A stretch of DNA of 64,000 nucleotides, taken from NCBI RefSeq assembly GCF_026420145.1, contig NZ_JAPMLV010000001.1, positions 2,046,001 through 2,110,000 on the forward strand, given 5' to 3'. Below the pieces are notes generated by a model that worked only from the letters and a program-made list of their open reading frames with translations, was not told the DNA's origin and ran no database searches. The position numbers and the translations under genes were made by a program. Shown one piece after another: positions 23,369 to 34,792 of the stretch (positions are counted from its first letter, which is position 1; each line of letters begins with the position of its first letter). The DNA comes from Enterobacter pseudoroggenkampii. Its GTDB lineage: Bacteria > Pseudomonadota > Gammaproteobacteria > Enterobacterales > Enterobacteriaceae.

Positions 23369-24634
23369 GTGGCAAGTGCAAACAAACTCACACTCTTCAT
23401 CGTGATATTCATGCTGGCGGGTATTCTTTCAGGGGCAGCAATTCATGAATATGCATCTGCGGATGCCATCACAGCCTGGTCGGATAACATTACCCTTCTG
23501 ACCGATATTTTCCTCCGTCTGATCAAAATGGTCATTGCACCATTGGTCTTCAGCACGCTCACCGTCGGCATTATGAAGCTGGGCGAAACCTCCACTATTG
23601 GCCGCGTTGGCGGTAAAGCGATGGTGTGGTTTATCAGCTCATCCGTACTCTCTATTCTGGTTGGCCTGTTTATCGTCACGCTGGAGCATCCGGGAAGCGG
23701 TCTGAACCTGACGATCCCAACCGAAGCGGTGGATACCGGTCTGGCCGTTGGCGGCATGACGCTGAAAGCGTTCCTGTCGCACACCATTCCAACCAGTATC
23801 GCAGGGGCGATGTCGAACAATGAGATCCTGCAGATTGTGGTGTTTTCGATGTTCTTCGGCATCGGCGGCGCGTCGCTGGGGCAGAAATTCAACGCGCCGC
23901 TGGTGGCCGCGCTGGATGTGGTTTCCCATATCATGCTGAAGGTCACGGGTTACGTGATGTACGTTGCTCCGCTGGCCATTTTTGCGGCGATCTCCTCCGT
24001 GATTGCCACGCAGGGTCTGGGCATTCTGCTGAACTACGCCTCCTTTATTGGCGGCTACTATGTTGCCATTCTTCTCACCTGCATGGTGCTGCTGGCCGTG
24101 GGTTACATGGTGCTGAAAAAAGAGGTGTTCCGCCTGGTCAGCATGCTGAAAGATCCGGTCCTGGTGGCGTTTACCACCAGCAGCTCTGAAGCCGCCTACC
24201 CTAAAACGCTGGAGCAGCTGGAGCGTTTTGGCTGCTCGCGCAACATCGCCTCTTTCGTTCTGCCGATTGGCTACTCCTTCAACCTGGTGGGTTCGATGGT
24301 GTACTGCTCTTTCGCTTCGATGTTTATCGCTCAGGCGTACAACATTCACCTGAGCTTCTCGGAAGTGACGGTTCTGATGCTGACGCTGATGCTGGCCTCC
24401 AAAGGGATTGCGGGCGTACCGCGTTCATCCCTGGTGGTGCTGGCCGCGACGATCCCAAGCTTTAACATTCCGGTGGCGGGTATTCTGCTGCTGATGGGGA
24501 TCGACCACTTCCTGGATATGGGCCGTTCCGCAATTAACGTTCTGGGGAATGGTATTGCGACCGCGATGCTGTCGCAGAATGAAGGTGCGCGGGAAGCTGA
24601 AGCGGAAGCTGAGCTGGTAAAGCAGGAAGCGTAA
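23369..24634 (+). CDS. Dicarboxylate/amino acid:cation symporter (DAACS family)
   Basis: 421 residues from the GTG at 23369, which has AGAGGG nine bases upstream; in-frame ATGs at 23330 and 23270 lack such a site. The fold is that of DctA/GltP: repeated hydrophobic helices, the serine-rich hairpin FTTSSSEAAYPKTLE, and the substrate/cation helix MGIDHFLDMGRSAINVLGNG. The likely substrates are C4-dicarboxylates or acidic amino acids taken up with H+ or Na+. It sits beside tar, the aspartate receptor, with a CRP site upstream. It is not the orthologue of any gene at this place in E. coli. Confidence 0.88.
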   Translation: MASANKLTLFIVIFMLAGILSGAAIHEYASADAITAWSDNITLLTDIFLRLIKMVIAPLVFSTLTVGIMKLGETSTIGRVGGKAMVWFISSSVLSILVGLFIVTLEHPGSGLNLTIPTEAVDTGLAVGGMTLKAFLSHTIPTSIAGAMSNNEILQIVVFSMFFGIGGASLGQKFNAPLVAALDVVSHIMLKVTGYVMYVAPLAIFAAISSVIATQGLGILLNYASFIGGYYVAILLTCMVLLAVGYMVLKKEVFRLVSMLKDPVLVAFTTSSSEAAYPKTLEQLERFGCSRNIASFVLPIGYSFNLVGSMVYCSFASMFIAQAYNIHLSFSEVTVLMLTLMLASKGIAGVPRSSLVVLAATIPSFNIPVAGILLLMGIDHFLDMGRSAINVLGNGIATAMLSQNEGAREAEAEAELVKQEA

Positions 24635-24649
24635 GGGTATGAAAAAAGG

Positions 24650-24700
24650 GTGAGGCCTGATGCCCTCACCCCAACCCTCTCCCACAGGGAGAGGGAGCAA
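24650..24700. repeat. Dispersed terminator-like repeat
   Basis: CCCTCACCCCAACCCTCTCC followed by CACAGGGAGAGGG contains the hairpin CCCTCTCCC-ACA-GGGAGAGGG. This is a sequence seen repeatedly in intergenic regions of enterobacteria. It lies 16 bp after the symporter stop. Confidence 0.55.
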
Positions 24701-24706
24701 ACACAA

Positions 24707-24732
24707 AAAACGGCAACCTGGGTTGCCGTTTT
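24707..24732. terminator. Bidirectional terminator between the symporter and cheW
   Basis: AAAACGGCAACC and GGTTGCCGTTTT form a 12-bp stem flanked by A and T runs on both sides. It ends the motAB-cheAW transcript. Confidence 0.85.
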
Positions 24733-24740
24733 GCATTTAC

Positions 24741-25244
24741 CTACGCTACGTGACTCGCCGCGATATCCAGCAGCGCCATCTCATCGCTGTTCAGCAGCTT
24801 CTCGATGTTCACCAGAATCAGCATACGCTCGCCGAGCGCGCCCAGACCGGTCAGGTATTCGGTCGACAGCGTGACCGCAAACTCCGGCGCTGGGCGAATT
24901 TGGTCTGAGGTCAGGGAGAGCACATCAGATACGCCATCGACCACGATACCGACCACGCGCTGCCCCAGGTTCAGAACGATCACCACGGTGTTGTCGTCGT
25001 AGTCAACGTCGCCCTGGCTGAACTTCACGCGCAGGTCCACGATTGGCACAATAACGCCACGCAGGTTGGTGACACCTTTAATAAAAGCAGGCGTGTTAGC
25101 GATGCGGGTAACCTGGTCGTAACCACGGATTTCCTGCACTTTCAGGATATCGATGCCGTACTCCTCATCGCCTAAAGTGAAGACCAGGAATTCCTGCCCT
25201 GATGGCTCGCCCGCCAGTTTCGTTACATTACTCATACCGGTCAT
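24741..25244 (-). CDS. cheW: Chemotaxis coupling protein CheW
   Basis: 167 residues, full length. An SH3-like adaptor that links receptor tips to CheA. The core [20 protein letters not shown] and [14 protein letters not shown] segments are conserved. Here it is the last gene of its transcript and is followed by a strong hairpin; in E. coli the next gene would be tar. Confidence 0.97.
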   Translation of the reverse strand: MTGMSNVTKLAGEPSGQEFLVFTLGDEEYGIDILKVQEIRGYDQVTRIANTPAFIKGVTNLRGVIVPIVDLRVKFSQGDVDYDDNTVVIVLNLGQRVVGIVVDGVSDVLSLTSDQIRPAPEFAVTLSTEYLTGLGALGERMLILVNIEKLLNSDEMALLDIAASHVA

Positions 25245-25263
25245 GTTATTACCTTCTACTTAA

Positions 25264-27300
25264 TCAGGCGGCTGTGTACGCCACACGTTGTTCACGATTT
25301 AATCCCTGAAGCGCCGACACATCGACGATCAGCGCCACGCTACCATCACCCAGAATGGTGGCGGCAGAAATACCCGGCACTTTGCGGTAGTTACTTTCGA
25401 GGTTCTTCACCACCACCTGGTGCTGGCCAATCAGCTGATCAACCAGCAGCGCGTAGCGGCGGCCCGCGCTTTGCAGGATCACAACGATACCCTGCGTGGC
25501 CTCAGTCTTCGCCCCGTCTACCTCGAACACTTTCCACAGTTCCACCAGCGGCAGGTACTCACCACGCACTTCAAGAACGCGCTCGCCACCCGCCAGCGGA
25601 TGCAGATCTTCTTCGCGCGGCTGCAGGGATTCCATCACGGCGTTCAGCGGCAGGATAAAGACTTCGTCCGCCACTTTGACTGACATGCCGTCGAGGATCG
25701 CCAGCGTCAGCGGCAGAAGAATGCGAATGGTAGTGCCGGAACCCTGTTTAGACTGGATCTCAACGTGGCCCCCCATCTCCTGGATGTTACGTTTCACCAC
25801 GTCCATGCCTACGCCGCGTCCGGAGACGTCGGTCACCTGCTCTGCGGTAGAGAAGCCCGGTGCGAAGATCAGCATGCCCACTTCTTCGTCGGTCATGTTT
25901 TCATTGACCGCCATCCCCTGCGAAATTGCTTTTGCCAGGATGCGCTCGCGATTCAGACCGGCGCCGTCATCGGTCACTTCGATGCAGATGTTCCCGCCCT
26001 GATGTTCCGCAGAGAGGATCAGGTTGCCGACCGGGGATTTTCCGGCGGCAATGCGGTTTTCCGGCAGTTCGATACCGTGGTCGAGACTGTTACGCACCAG
26101 GTGCGTTAACGGATCGATGATGCGCTCGATCAGGCTCTTATCCAGTTCGGTTGAGCTGCCCATCAGGGTCAGTTCAATCTGTTTATTCAGCTTGCTGGCA
26201 AGGTCGCGCACCAGACGCGGGAAGCGGCTGAAAACATATTCCATCGGCATCATACGGATGGACATGACCGATTCCTGCAGGTCACGGGCGTTACGCTGCA
26301 GCTGGCCCATGCTGGTGATCAGATCGCCATGGGTGACCGGGTCGAGTTCGTTTGAACGTTGCGCCAGCATCGACTGGGTGATCACCAGTTCGCCCACCAG
26401 GTTAATCAACTGGTCAACCTTCTCAACGGCAACGCGGATACTGGTTGACTCGCTGGAGCGCGCGGCAGGTTTTTCACCACGGCCAGGCGCAGCGGCCTCT
26501 TTTGGTACTGCCTTCAGCGCCGGGGCCGCAGGCGTCACAGCCGGTGCCGCGGCCTGAGCGACAACAGCCACCTCTTCCGCAGCCGCAGGGGCGTCAACCG
26601 CAGCCGTTTCGGTTTCGAAAGCGATCTGGTCAGCTTCAATCACAAAGCACAGCACCGCCACGATATCGTCCTGGCCAATCCCGTCATCAAGCGTCGCGGC
26701 CAGGCTGTCTTTGCCTTTTACCACGTTGCTTAATTTCGCCAGGTTACCCAGCTCTTCTTCCAGCAGGTTAACTTCGTTCTCTTTCAGGCGCGACAGCACA
26801 ACGCGCAGTTTGCCCGCCTGCGCAGCGGCTGGCGCGGCCTCGTCGGCAGCAACCGCATCGACAACGCTCAGTTTCGCGGCCGGAACAACCGCTGCGGCAA
26901 CCTCACCTTTTGCTTCCAGCGCGAGCTGGCGCAGCGCATTGCAGATGTATTCAAAGCTGGCGGCATCAGGCTCTGCCGAACTTTTATAGGCGTCGAGCTG
27001 TTCCTGCATAATATCTTTGGTTTCCAAAAACAGGTTGATAATGTCGGTATTGAGCTGCATCTCACCGCGTCGTGCTTCATCAAGCAGGTTTTCCATTAAA
27101 TGGGTCGTTTCCTGCAGGATGGTAAATCCAAACGTTCCGGCTCCGCCTTTAATAGAGTGCGCCGCACGGAAGATGGCATTGAGCTGCTCGGAGTCCGGTG
27201 CTTCGGGCACCAGGTCGAGCAAGTGTTGTTCCATATCGGCCAACAATTCGTCGGCTTCATCAAAGAATGTCTGGTAAAAATCGCTAATATCCATGCTCAC
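25264..27300 (-). CDS. cheA: Chemotaxis histidine kinase CheA
   Basis: 678 residues (E. coli 654), GTG start. P1 carries the phosphorylated His48 in [15 protein letters not shown]2 (CheY/CheB binding, about 160-230) is followed by an Ala/Pro-rich linker that accounts for most of the extra length. Then come P3 dimerisation, the P4 ATP-binding N/G boxes ([30 protein letters not shown]) and the P5 CheW-like domain. It lies 4 bp after motB. The short form CheA(S) of E. coli arises from an internal start near codon 98; a Met is present close by (DIMQEQ). Confidence 0.97.
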   Translation of the reverse strand: MSMDISDFYQTFFDEADELLADMEQHLLDLVPEAPDSEQLNAIFRAAHSIKGGAGTFGFTILQETTHLMENLLDEARRGEMQLNTDIINLFLETKDIMQEQLDAYKSSAEPDAASFEYICNALRQLALEAKGEVAAAVVPAAKLSVVDAVAADEAAPAAAQAGKLRVVLSRLKENEVNLLEEELGNLAKLSNVVKGKDSLAATLDDGIGQDDIVAVLCFVIEADQIAFETETAAVDAPAAAEEVAVVAQAAAPAVTPAAPALKAVPKEAAAPGRGEKPAARSSESTSIRVAVEKVDQLINLVGELVITQSMLAQRSNELDPVTHGDLITSMGQLQRNARDLQESVMSIRMMPMEYVFSRFPRLVRDLASKLNKQIELTLMGSSTELDKSLIERIIDPLTHLVRNSLDHGIELPENRIAAGKSPVGNLILSAEHQGGNICIEVTDDGAGLNRERILAKAISQGMAVNENMTDEEVGMLIFAPGFSTAEQVTDVSGRGVGMDVVKRNIQEMGGHVEIQSKQGSGTTIRILLPLTLAILDGMSVKVADEVFILPLNAVMESLQPREEDLHPLAGGERVLEVRGEYLPLVELWKVFEVDGAKTEATQGIVVILQSAGRRYALLVDQLIGQHQVVVKNLESNYRKVPGISAATILGDGSVALIVDVSALQGLNREQRVAYTAA

Positions 27301-27304
27301 GCTA

Positions 27305-28234
27305 TCACCTCGGATTGGCTGGTGGCGATGTTGGAACGGCAGCCGAAGGAACGGCCCCAGGCTGTTTTAAATCGTCCAGTGACTCATTCTGACTTTCGGC
27401 GTTTTCATGCAGGATGGCCTGCTCCGCCTGCTGGTTCAGCACTAAAAGACTGATACGACGGTTGATGGCATCATCCGGCCCGCGGTCGGAAACGCGCATG
27501 GTTGCGGCCATGCCGACTACGCGCAGTACCTTGCCATCATCAAGCCCACCTGCCACCAGCTCGCGACGCGAGGCGTTGGCACGATCGGCAGAAAGCTCCC
27601 AGTTGCTGTATCCCTTCTCCCCATTGGCGTACGGGAAATCATCCGTGTGTCCTGACAGGCTGATTCGGTTAGGAATGCCGTTCAGCACCGGTGCAATACC
27701 GCGCAGAATGTCGCGCATGTACGGTTCGACTTCCGCACTCCCGGTTTTAAACATTGGGCGGTTCTGGCTGTCGATAATCTGAATACGTAGCCCTTCCTGC
27801 ACCAGGTCGATCTTCAGGTGCGGGCGCAGCGCGCGCAGCTTCGGATCCGCCTCAATCAGCTGATCGAGATCGCCACGCAGTTTCTTCAGACGCGCCTGCT
27901 CCATCTTTCTTTTCAGCTCGTCGATGTTCGGCTCTTTTTTCACTTCACCCTTCTGCTGGGTGTAATCATCGCCGCCGCCCGGGATCGGGCTTTCGCTGTT
28001 AGAAATACGCGGCCCACCGGCCACCGCCGTTGCCAGCGGTGTGCGGAAATATTCGGCAATCTGGATCAGTTCTTTTGGGCTGGAGATGGAGATCAGCCAC
28101 ATCACCAGAAAGAACGCCATCATTGCTGTCATAAAGTCGGCGTATGCAATTTTCCACGAGCCGTGTGCGCCATGCCCGCCGCCCTTGTGCTTGCGTTTTT
28201 TTACGATGACGATCGGATGGGACTGGTTTTTCAT
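27305..28234 (-). CDS. motB: Flagellar motor stator protein MotB
   Basis: 309 residues (E. coli 308). Single N-terminal helix with the proton-conducting aspartate (Asp33 here, [14 protein letters not shown]), a plug/linker, and a C-terminal OmpA-like peptidoglycan-binding domain ([25 protein letters not shown]). With MotA it makes the torque-generating stator. The start overlaps the motA stop by 4 bp. Confidence 0.97.
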   Translation of the reverse strand: MKNQSHPIVIVKKRKHKGGGHGAHGSWKIAYADFMTAMMAFFLVMWLISISSPKELIQIAEYFRTPLATAVAGGPRISNSESPIPGGGDDYTQQKGEVKKEPNIDELKRKMEQARLKKLRGDLDQLIEADPKLRALRPHLKIDLVQEGLRIQIIDSQNRPMFKTGSAEVEPYMRDILRGIAPVLNGIPNRISLSGHTDDFPYANGEKGYSNWELSADRANASRRELVAGGLDDGKVLRVVGMAATMRVSDRGPDDAINRRISLLVLNQQAEQAILHENAESQNESLDDLKQPGAVPSAAVPTSPPANPR

Positions 28235-29118
28235 GCGTCCTCAGTTGTCGTCTGTTGGTTTGGGTTTTTCACCGCACGCACGTGTTCTTCAAGCTCGATA
28301 AACGACGGACGCTCGCTGGAGTAAAGCGTTTTACGGCCAAACTCAACCGCGATCGGTGGCGCGTAACCGTTGAGGTTAGAGAGCAGAGTGATCTTCACGC
28401 ACTGCATCATTTTGGTGGTTTCCGCGCTCTTCTGGCGCAGAACGCTTGCCAGCGGAGAGATGAAGCCGTACGCCAGCAAAATACCGAGGAAAGTCCCCAC
28501 CATCGCATGGGCAATCAGCGCACCGAGCTCGGCTGCCGGACGGTCTGCCGAGGCCAGAGCGTGAACCACCCCCATTACCGCAGCAACGATACCGAATGCC
28601 GGAAGCGAGTCGCCGACCAGCGCCAGGCTGTTGGCCGGCACTTCAGATTCGCTTTCGTGAGTTTCGATCTCTTCGTCCATCAGCGCTTCGATTTCGAAGG
28701 TATTCATGTTGCCGCTGATGATGAGTCGCAGATAGTCGACGATGAAGTCCAGCATCATGGCGTCAGCAAGAATGCGCGGATAGCTGGCAAAAATTTCGCT
28801 CTCTTTCGGGTTTTCAATATCCCGTTCAAGCGAGAACATCCCCTGCTGACGCGACTTCGCCATCAGGCGATAGAGCAGTGCCAGCAGATCCATATACATG
28901 CTTTTGGTGTATTTCGAGCGACGGAACAGCAACGGAATTGCTTTCAGCGTGCCCTTGATCGATTTACCGTTGTTGCCAACGATAAAAGCCCCTACCCCTG
29001 CACCGCCGATGATAATAAGTTCAGCCGGTTGATAGAGTGCTCCAAGGTGCCCGCCGGTCATCATGTAACCGCCGAAAACTGTACCGAGAACTACCAGGTA
29101 ACCTAATAAGATAAGCAC
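28231..29118 (-). CDS. motA: Flagellar motor stator protein MotA
   Basis: 295 residues, full length, GTG start at 29118. Four membrane helices (1-20, 33-52, about 170-190, 200-225) and a large cytoplasmic loop that contacts FliG. Pro residues in the [11 protein letters not shown] helix are conserved. It is first in motAB-cheAW; its sigma28 promoter lies about 170 bp upstream inside flhC. Confidence 0.97.
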   Translation of the reverse strand: MLILLGYLVVLGTVFGGYMMTGGHLGALYQPAELIIIGGAGVGAFIVGNNGKSIKGTLKAIPLLFRRSKYTKSMYMDLLALLYRLMAKSRQQGMFSLERDIENPKESEIFASYPRILADAMMLDFIVDYLRLIISGNMNTFEIEALMDEEIETHESESEVPANSLALVGDSLPAFGIVAAVMGVVHALASADRPAAELGALIAHAMVGTFLGILLAYGFISPLASVLRQKSAETTKMMQCVKITLLSNLNGYAPPIAVEFGRKTLYSSERPSFIELEEHVRAVKNPNQQTTTEDA

Positions 29119-29185
29119 GACATCATCCTTCCGCTAGTGACTATGGCAAGGACGTCCAGCTCGCAGCGTTTACCGTTTGCGGGGT

Positions 29186-29218
29186 AAAAAAAAGCAGCGG
29201 TAATTGCTTACCGCTGCT
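29186..29218 (-). terminator. Terminator after flhC, inside the motA leader
   Basis: AGCAGCGGTAA and TTACCGCTGCT form an 11-bp stem followed by TTTTTTTT on the minus strand. It ends flhDC mRNA and probably MotR; some read-through must reach motA. Confidence 0.88.
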
Positions 29219-29278
29219 GGAATCTTTCCCACACGTTCGGGTTAAACAGCTTGTTCGATCTGTTCATCCAGCAGTTGT
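29186..29278 (-). ncRNA. motR: MotR-like small RNA from the motA 5' UTR
   Basis: E. coli makes a 93-nt sigma28-dependent Hfq-binding RNA, MotR, from the motA leader. Here transcription from the sigma28 promoter at 29285-29311 should begin near 29278. The strong hairpin and T run at 29218-29186 would end the RNA after about 93 nt. Size and layout agree with MotR; the sequence itself was not compared. Confidence 0.6.
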
Positions 29279-29820
29279 GGAATAATATCGGCAGCATCCC
29301 GGGAAAGTTTACGTCTTTTTACTGCGCGGGATGGAGGCTGACATAAACTACAGGCGAAGCTGCCTGCAGGCTGATGAGCGTGGGTAATAAAATTGCCGTT
29401 GCAGCAGTTGCAGCGCGACAGCTCAAGCATTCCGCTCTCAACAAAACGCACCAGCGTCCATGCGCGGGTCAGAGCCAGCAGAGGGCCTTCTTCCTGCTGT
29501 GGGCATTGTTCAAGGTAAAGTTTGTACGCTTTGATCACGGCGTCAACGCCGCTACACAAACCAGTTTTGAGAAGATACTGCCAGGCATTACAGAACATGG
29601 AAGCGTGAATATTCTGCTCCCACGTCATAAACCAGTCGGTAGAAAACGGCAGCATGCCTTTCGGCGGGGGACTACCACGTAACTCTTTGTACAGCTTGAT
29701 GAGACGGCCACGGCTCAACTGAGTCTCGCTTTCCAGCATTTGTAAACGAGCACCCAGTGTAATCAGCTCCATGGCCAACTGTATGTCACGCGCTTCCTGA
29801 ACAATGCTTTTCTCGCTCAT
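29242..29820 (-). CDS. flhC: Flagellar master regulator subunit FlhC
   Basis: 192 residues, full length. It forms the FlhD4C2 activator of class II flagellar promoters. The four zinc-binding cysteines are present: CNCCNGNF near residue 137 and CSLCQPP near 157. It starts 2 bp after the flhD stop. A sigma28 promoter for motA is embedded in its 3' end. Confidence 0.97.
   Translation of the reverse strand: MSEKSIVQEARDIQLAMELITLGARLQMLESETQLSRGRLIKLYKELRGSPPPKGMLPFSTDWFMTWEQNIHASMFCNAWQYLLKTGLCSGVDAVIKAYKLYLEQCPQQEEGPLLALTRAWTLVRFVESGMLELSRCNCCNGNFITHAHQPAGSFACSLCQPPSRAVKRRKLSRDAADIIPQLLDEQIEQAV
29285..29311 (-). promoter_or_regulatory. Sigma28 promoter for motA and MotR, inside flhC
   Basis: Minus strand TAAACTTT, 11 bp, GCCGATAT: close match to the FliA consensus with exact spacing, located within the last 25 codons of flhC. 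Confidence 0.88.
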
Positions 29821-29822
29821 TG

Positions 29823-30173
29823 CTAGGCCCTTTTCTTACGGGCTGCGTCATCAGGCTGGCTGATTTCGTTAAGCAAGCGAGTGGAGAGAAGAATACCGGT
29901 ATGGATCTGTTGAAGATCGTCCACACGGGAATCCTGCGTCAGACGCGTTATTGTCTGCGAATCATCGAAACGGAACTGGCAAACCAGTTGATTCGTTTCA
30001 GCCAGTTTAACCATCTGCGGGAGGGTTAAACCGCCCAGCATGGTTGCCATCTCTTCGTTAATACCCAGACGAAACATCGCGGACGCCTTGTCCTGACTAA
30101 TCAAACGCTGCGCGAGCAGTAAATACGACAAATTAATGTCATAGATATGTTTTAGCAACTCGGATGTATGCAT
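29823..30173 (-). CDS. flhD: Flagellar master regulator subunit FlhD
   Basis: 116 residues, the E. coli length, starting [20 protein letters not shown] prefer the ATG at 30173 because GGGAACA precedes it; an in-frame ATG three codons upstream overlaps that site. FlhD binds DNA together with FlhC. Expression integrates CRP and other inputs at the long upstream region, and the leader of about 210 nt is the region where CsrA acts in E. coli. Confidence 0.97.
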   Translation of the reverse strand: MHTSELLKHIYDINLSYLLLAQRLISQDKASAMFRLGINEEMATMLGGLTLPQMVKLAETNQLVCQFRFDDSQTITRLTQDSRVDDLQQIHTGILLSTRLLNEISQPDDAARKKRA

Positions 30174-30391
30174 TGTTCCCATCCCGAATAACCAACTATT
30201 ATTTTTATGCGGAAAGACCGCACCCCGTGATGTCGCCGGGAAATCACCCGGTATAAAAAAGAAAAGGCTAAATGCATAGTTGAATTTAGGTTTGTATTCA
30301 CTGAAACGCGTAAGAGAGAAACCGCGAATGCGTCTCTTACATGTTTTATCATTTCTTACAAATAACTAAGATTTTTCCTAATTCGACGCAA

Positions 30392-30420
30392 ACTCTACTC
30401 GTCAGTTTTGTCACATACAA
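30392..30420 (-). promoter_or_regulatory. Predicted flhDC promoter
   Basis: TTGTAT, 17 bp, TAGAGT on the minus strand. The implied start near 30385 places the CRP site at about -70, close to its position in E. coli flhDC, and gives a leader of about 210 nt. Confidence 0.55.
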
Positions 30421-30447
30421 TCCAGCCACCCTCAAATTTAAAAAAAA

Positions 30448-30463
30448 TGTGATCCACGTCACA
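30448..30463. promoter_or_regulatory. CRP-cAMP binding site upstream of flhDC
   Basis: TGTGATCCACGTCACA is a perfect TGTGA-N6-TCACA palindrome. flhDC is CRP-activated in E. coli. Confidence 0.88.
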
Positions 30464-30968
30464 CAATTTAAGTGAATATGACCCATAAATCCATCAGTAT
30501 GACTTGTAATTTGTTTGTTTTTTAACCAATCAGTACTGTTTTGTATTCTTAATTGACGAATACTCATGCAGACGGGCGATCCGAACTGGCATGCAACGTG
30601 CTTCTACCCCCGTAAGCGCTACGCTGAAACATTTACAACAAACCCCTCTCCGGGAAACATTTTTCTTACCGTGAAAAAACATATAGTTATGCAGGTAGCA
30701 CAAAAAAGATGTTTCAGGACGTGATCATTCGAAATGAGTTTGTAACGCGCTAAAACGATTTAACAGTTAAAGCGTGAATTTGTGTGATTTACGTTAAGTT
30801 GTTAATTTTTTTCATTTAGGCGCATTTTTCAGTTATTCTTCTTATAAGAATAATTAATGAATAATTATGATAAGCTTCACACTAATGTCGTAATCAGCTC
30901 TTGCAGAACCAGGGAATTCGCGGTAAAGGTGATCAAACGCTGTCTGACAGACACCTAAGGAGTGCGCC

Positions 30969-31397
30969 ATGAGTTACTCCCATCTTCTTGTTTCCGTTGC
31001 AGTTTCTCCAGAAAGTCATCAACTCGTCGCCCGGGCCGTTTCCATTGCCAGACCCCACAATGCCCGCATCAGCCTCATCACGCTCGCCGCAGAGCCAGAG
31101 ATGTACAATCAGCTGGCCGCCCCCATGCTGGAGGATATTCGTGAGGTCCTTCAGGAAGAAACGCAGCAATTTCTGCGCGAACTGGTGGAAAAGGCACAAT
31201 ATCCGGTTTATGAGACAATTATTGCGACCGGTGAACTTAACGCCCATATTCTCGACATGTGTCGTAAACAACATATTGATTTAGTGATTTGCGGGAATCA
31301 TAACCACAGCTTTTTATCGCGCGCAGCCTGTGCGGCGAAATCCATAGTCGCATCGAGCCAGGTTGATGTGCTGTTAGTGCCACTTGGGGGGAGTTAA
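30969..31397 (+). CDS. uspC: Universal stress protein UspC
   Basis: 142 residues, same length as E. coli UspC. UspA-type fold: N-terminal strand HLLVSVAVSPES and a C-terminal ADP/ATP-type loop region reduced to GNHNHSFLSRA. In E. coli UspC links osmotic stress, motility/adhesion and KdpD signalling. ATG preceded by AAGGAGTGCGCC. The stop lies inside a hairpin shared with the convergent otsA end. Confidence 0.93.
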   Translation: MSYSHLLVSVAVSPESHQLVARAVSIARPHNARISLITLAAEPEMYNQLAAPMLEDIREVLQEETQQFLRELVEKAQYPVYETIIATGELNAHILDMCRKQHIDLVICGNHNHSFLSRAACAAKSIVASSQVDVLLVPLGGS

Positions 31398-31408
31398 CCC
31401 CCAAGTGG
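31380..31408. terminator. Hairpin between uspC and otsA
   Basis: CCACTTGGGG and CCCCAAGTGG pair across the uspC stop codon. It has no strong T run, so its terminator role for the convergent genes is only likely. Confidence 0.5.
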
Positions 31409-31412
31409 AAAA

Positions 31413-33633
<2,221 letters not shown>

Positions 33634-33710
33634 TTACGAGAGGTAAACGCCTTTACCTCTTTCATAGCCATGTAAGTATAGACAGTGTGACGTGGCTCGC
33701 CATTTGACAA

Positions 33711-33739
33711 CCGCCCCGCCAGTATTACTGGCGGGGCGG
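33711..33739 (-). terminator. Hairpin after araH
   Basis: CCGCCCCGCC and GGCGGGGCGG form a 12-bp stem around AGTATTACT. It is followed on the minus strand only by TTGTC, so it may stabilise mRNA as much as terminate. Confidence 0.55.
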
Positions 33740-33791
33740 TTAAGAGGTCAACTAAGGTTATAAGTTGAGCAATAAAAGAGGTGCAAAACGG

Positions 33792-34781
33792 TTACACGGT
33801 ACGCTTCGCTTTTTGCTTGTAACGGTCGAAAATCACCGCTGCCAGCAGGATCAGACCACGTACCACGTACTGCGAAAACGGCGAAATATTCAGCAGGTTC
33901 ATGGCGTTCTCCACCGTCCCTAAAATCAGGATACCGGCCACCACATATGAGATTTTTCCGATGCCACCCTTGAGGGAAACGCCCCCTAACACGCAGGCCG
34001 AAATGACGATCAGCTCGTAACCGATAGAGGTCATCGGCTGGCCGCTGGTCATACGCGACGCCAGAATAATCCCCGCTGCGGCAGAAACCAGCCCAGAGAG
34101 CACAAAGATAATAATCTTGGTGCGTACTACCGGCACCCCAGCCAGACGGGCGGCCTCTTCATTACCGCCAATCGCCAGCGTATTACGGCCAAAGGTGGTC
34201 CGGTTAAGCAGGAAGCCGAACAGGATCAGGCAGGCCACCGTCAGCCATATAGGCGCAGGCAGACCCAGCCAGTTGGCATAACCCAGCGTGAAGAAGCGCT
34301 CGTCTTCAATCCCCACCGCTTTACCGTCGGAGATGATATAGGCCAGCCCGCGGACAATTTGCATCGTCGCAAGCGTGGTGATCAGGGCGTTAATCTTCAG
34401 GCGCGCGATAACAAAACCGTTCACCAGACCGCTGATGACGCCGAGTAACAGACCGGCTAAGACGCCAATCCACAGGCTCTCCGTCATGTTGATCACCACG
34501 GCCGTCGTGACGCCCGCACAGGCAATCACCGACGCCACCGACAGGTCAAAATCGCCGGAGGCCAGGCAGAACAGCATCCCGCAGGCCACCATCCCGGACA
34601 TGGAAATGGCCAGCCCCAGCCCCTTCATATTAATGAAGGTGGCAAAATTAGGGACAAAGATCGCGCAGGCAAGGAACAGTGCGGCAAAAACCACCAGCAT
34701 GCCGTACTGATCCCAGATACGTCCAATACTCAGCGCCGACTTCGGCTTCGGCACTCCGGATGTAGTAACAGAGGACATCAT
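33792..34781 (-). CDS. araH: L-arabinose ABC transporter permease AraH
   Basis: 329 residues with eight to ten hydrophobic helices, nearly identical in pattern to E. coli AraH. The permease-ATPase contact region is GGNEEAARLAGVPV. It forms the membrane channel of AraFGH. Starts 11 bp after araG. Confidence 0.97.
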   Translation of the reverse strand: MMSSVTTSGVPKPKSALSIGRIWDQYGMLVVFAALFLACAIFVPNFATFINMKGLGLAISMSGMVACGMLFCLASGDFDLSVASVIACAGVTTAVVINMTESLWIGVLAGLLLGVISGLVNGFVIARLKINALITTLATMQIVRGLAYIISDGKAVGIEDERFFTLGYANWLGLPAPIWLTVACLILFGFLLNRTTFGRNTLAIGGNEEAARLAGVPVVRTKIIIFVLSGLVSAAAGIILASRMTSGQPMTSIGYELIVISACVLGGVSLKGGIGKISYVVAGILILGTVENAMNLLNISPFSQYVVRGLILLAAVIFDRYKQKAKRTV

Positions 34782-34792
34782 TAACTCCTTAC

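Larger units (their letters stand above)
30174..30968. promoter_or_regulatory. flhDC-uspC intergenic control region
   Basis: About 795 bp of AT-rich DNA with no gene I can support. It holds the flhDC leader and promoter, a CRP site, and the uspC promoter. In E. coli the same interval is the target of many regulators and of insertion sequences that raise motility; no insertion sequence is present here. Confidence 0.8.

Noticed and set aside
30780..30800. CRP site in front of uspC (TGTGATTTACGTTAAG)
   Set aside because: Only the left half matches; the TCACA half is missing.
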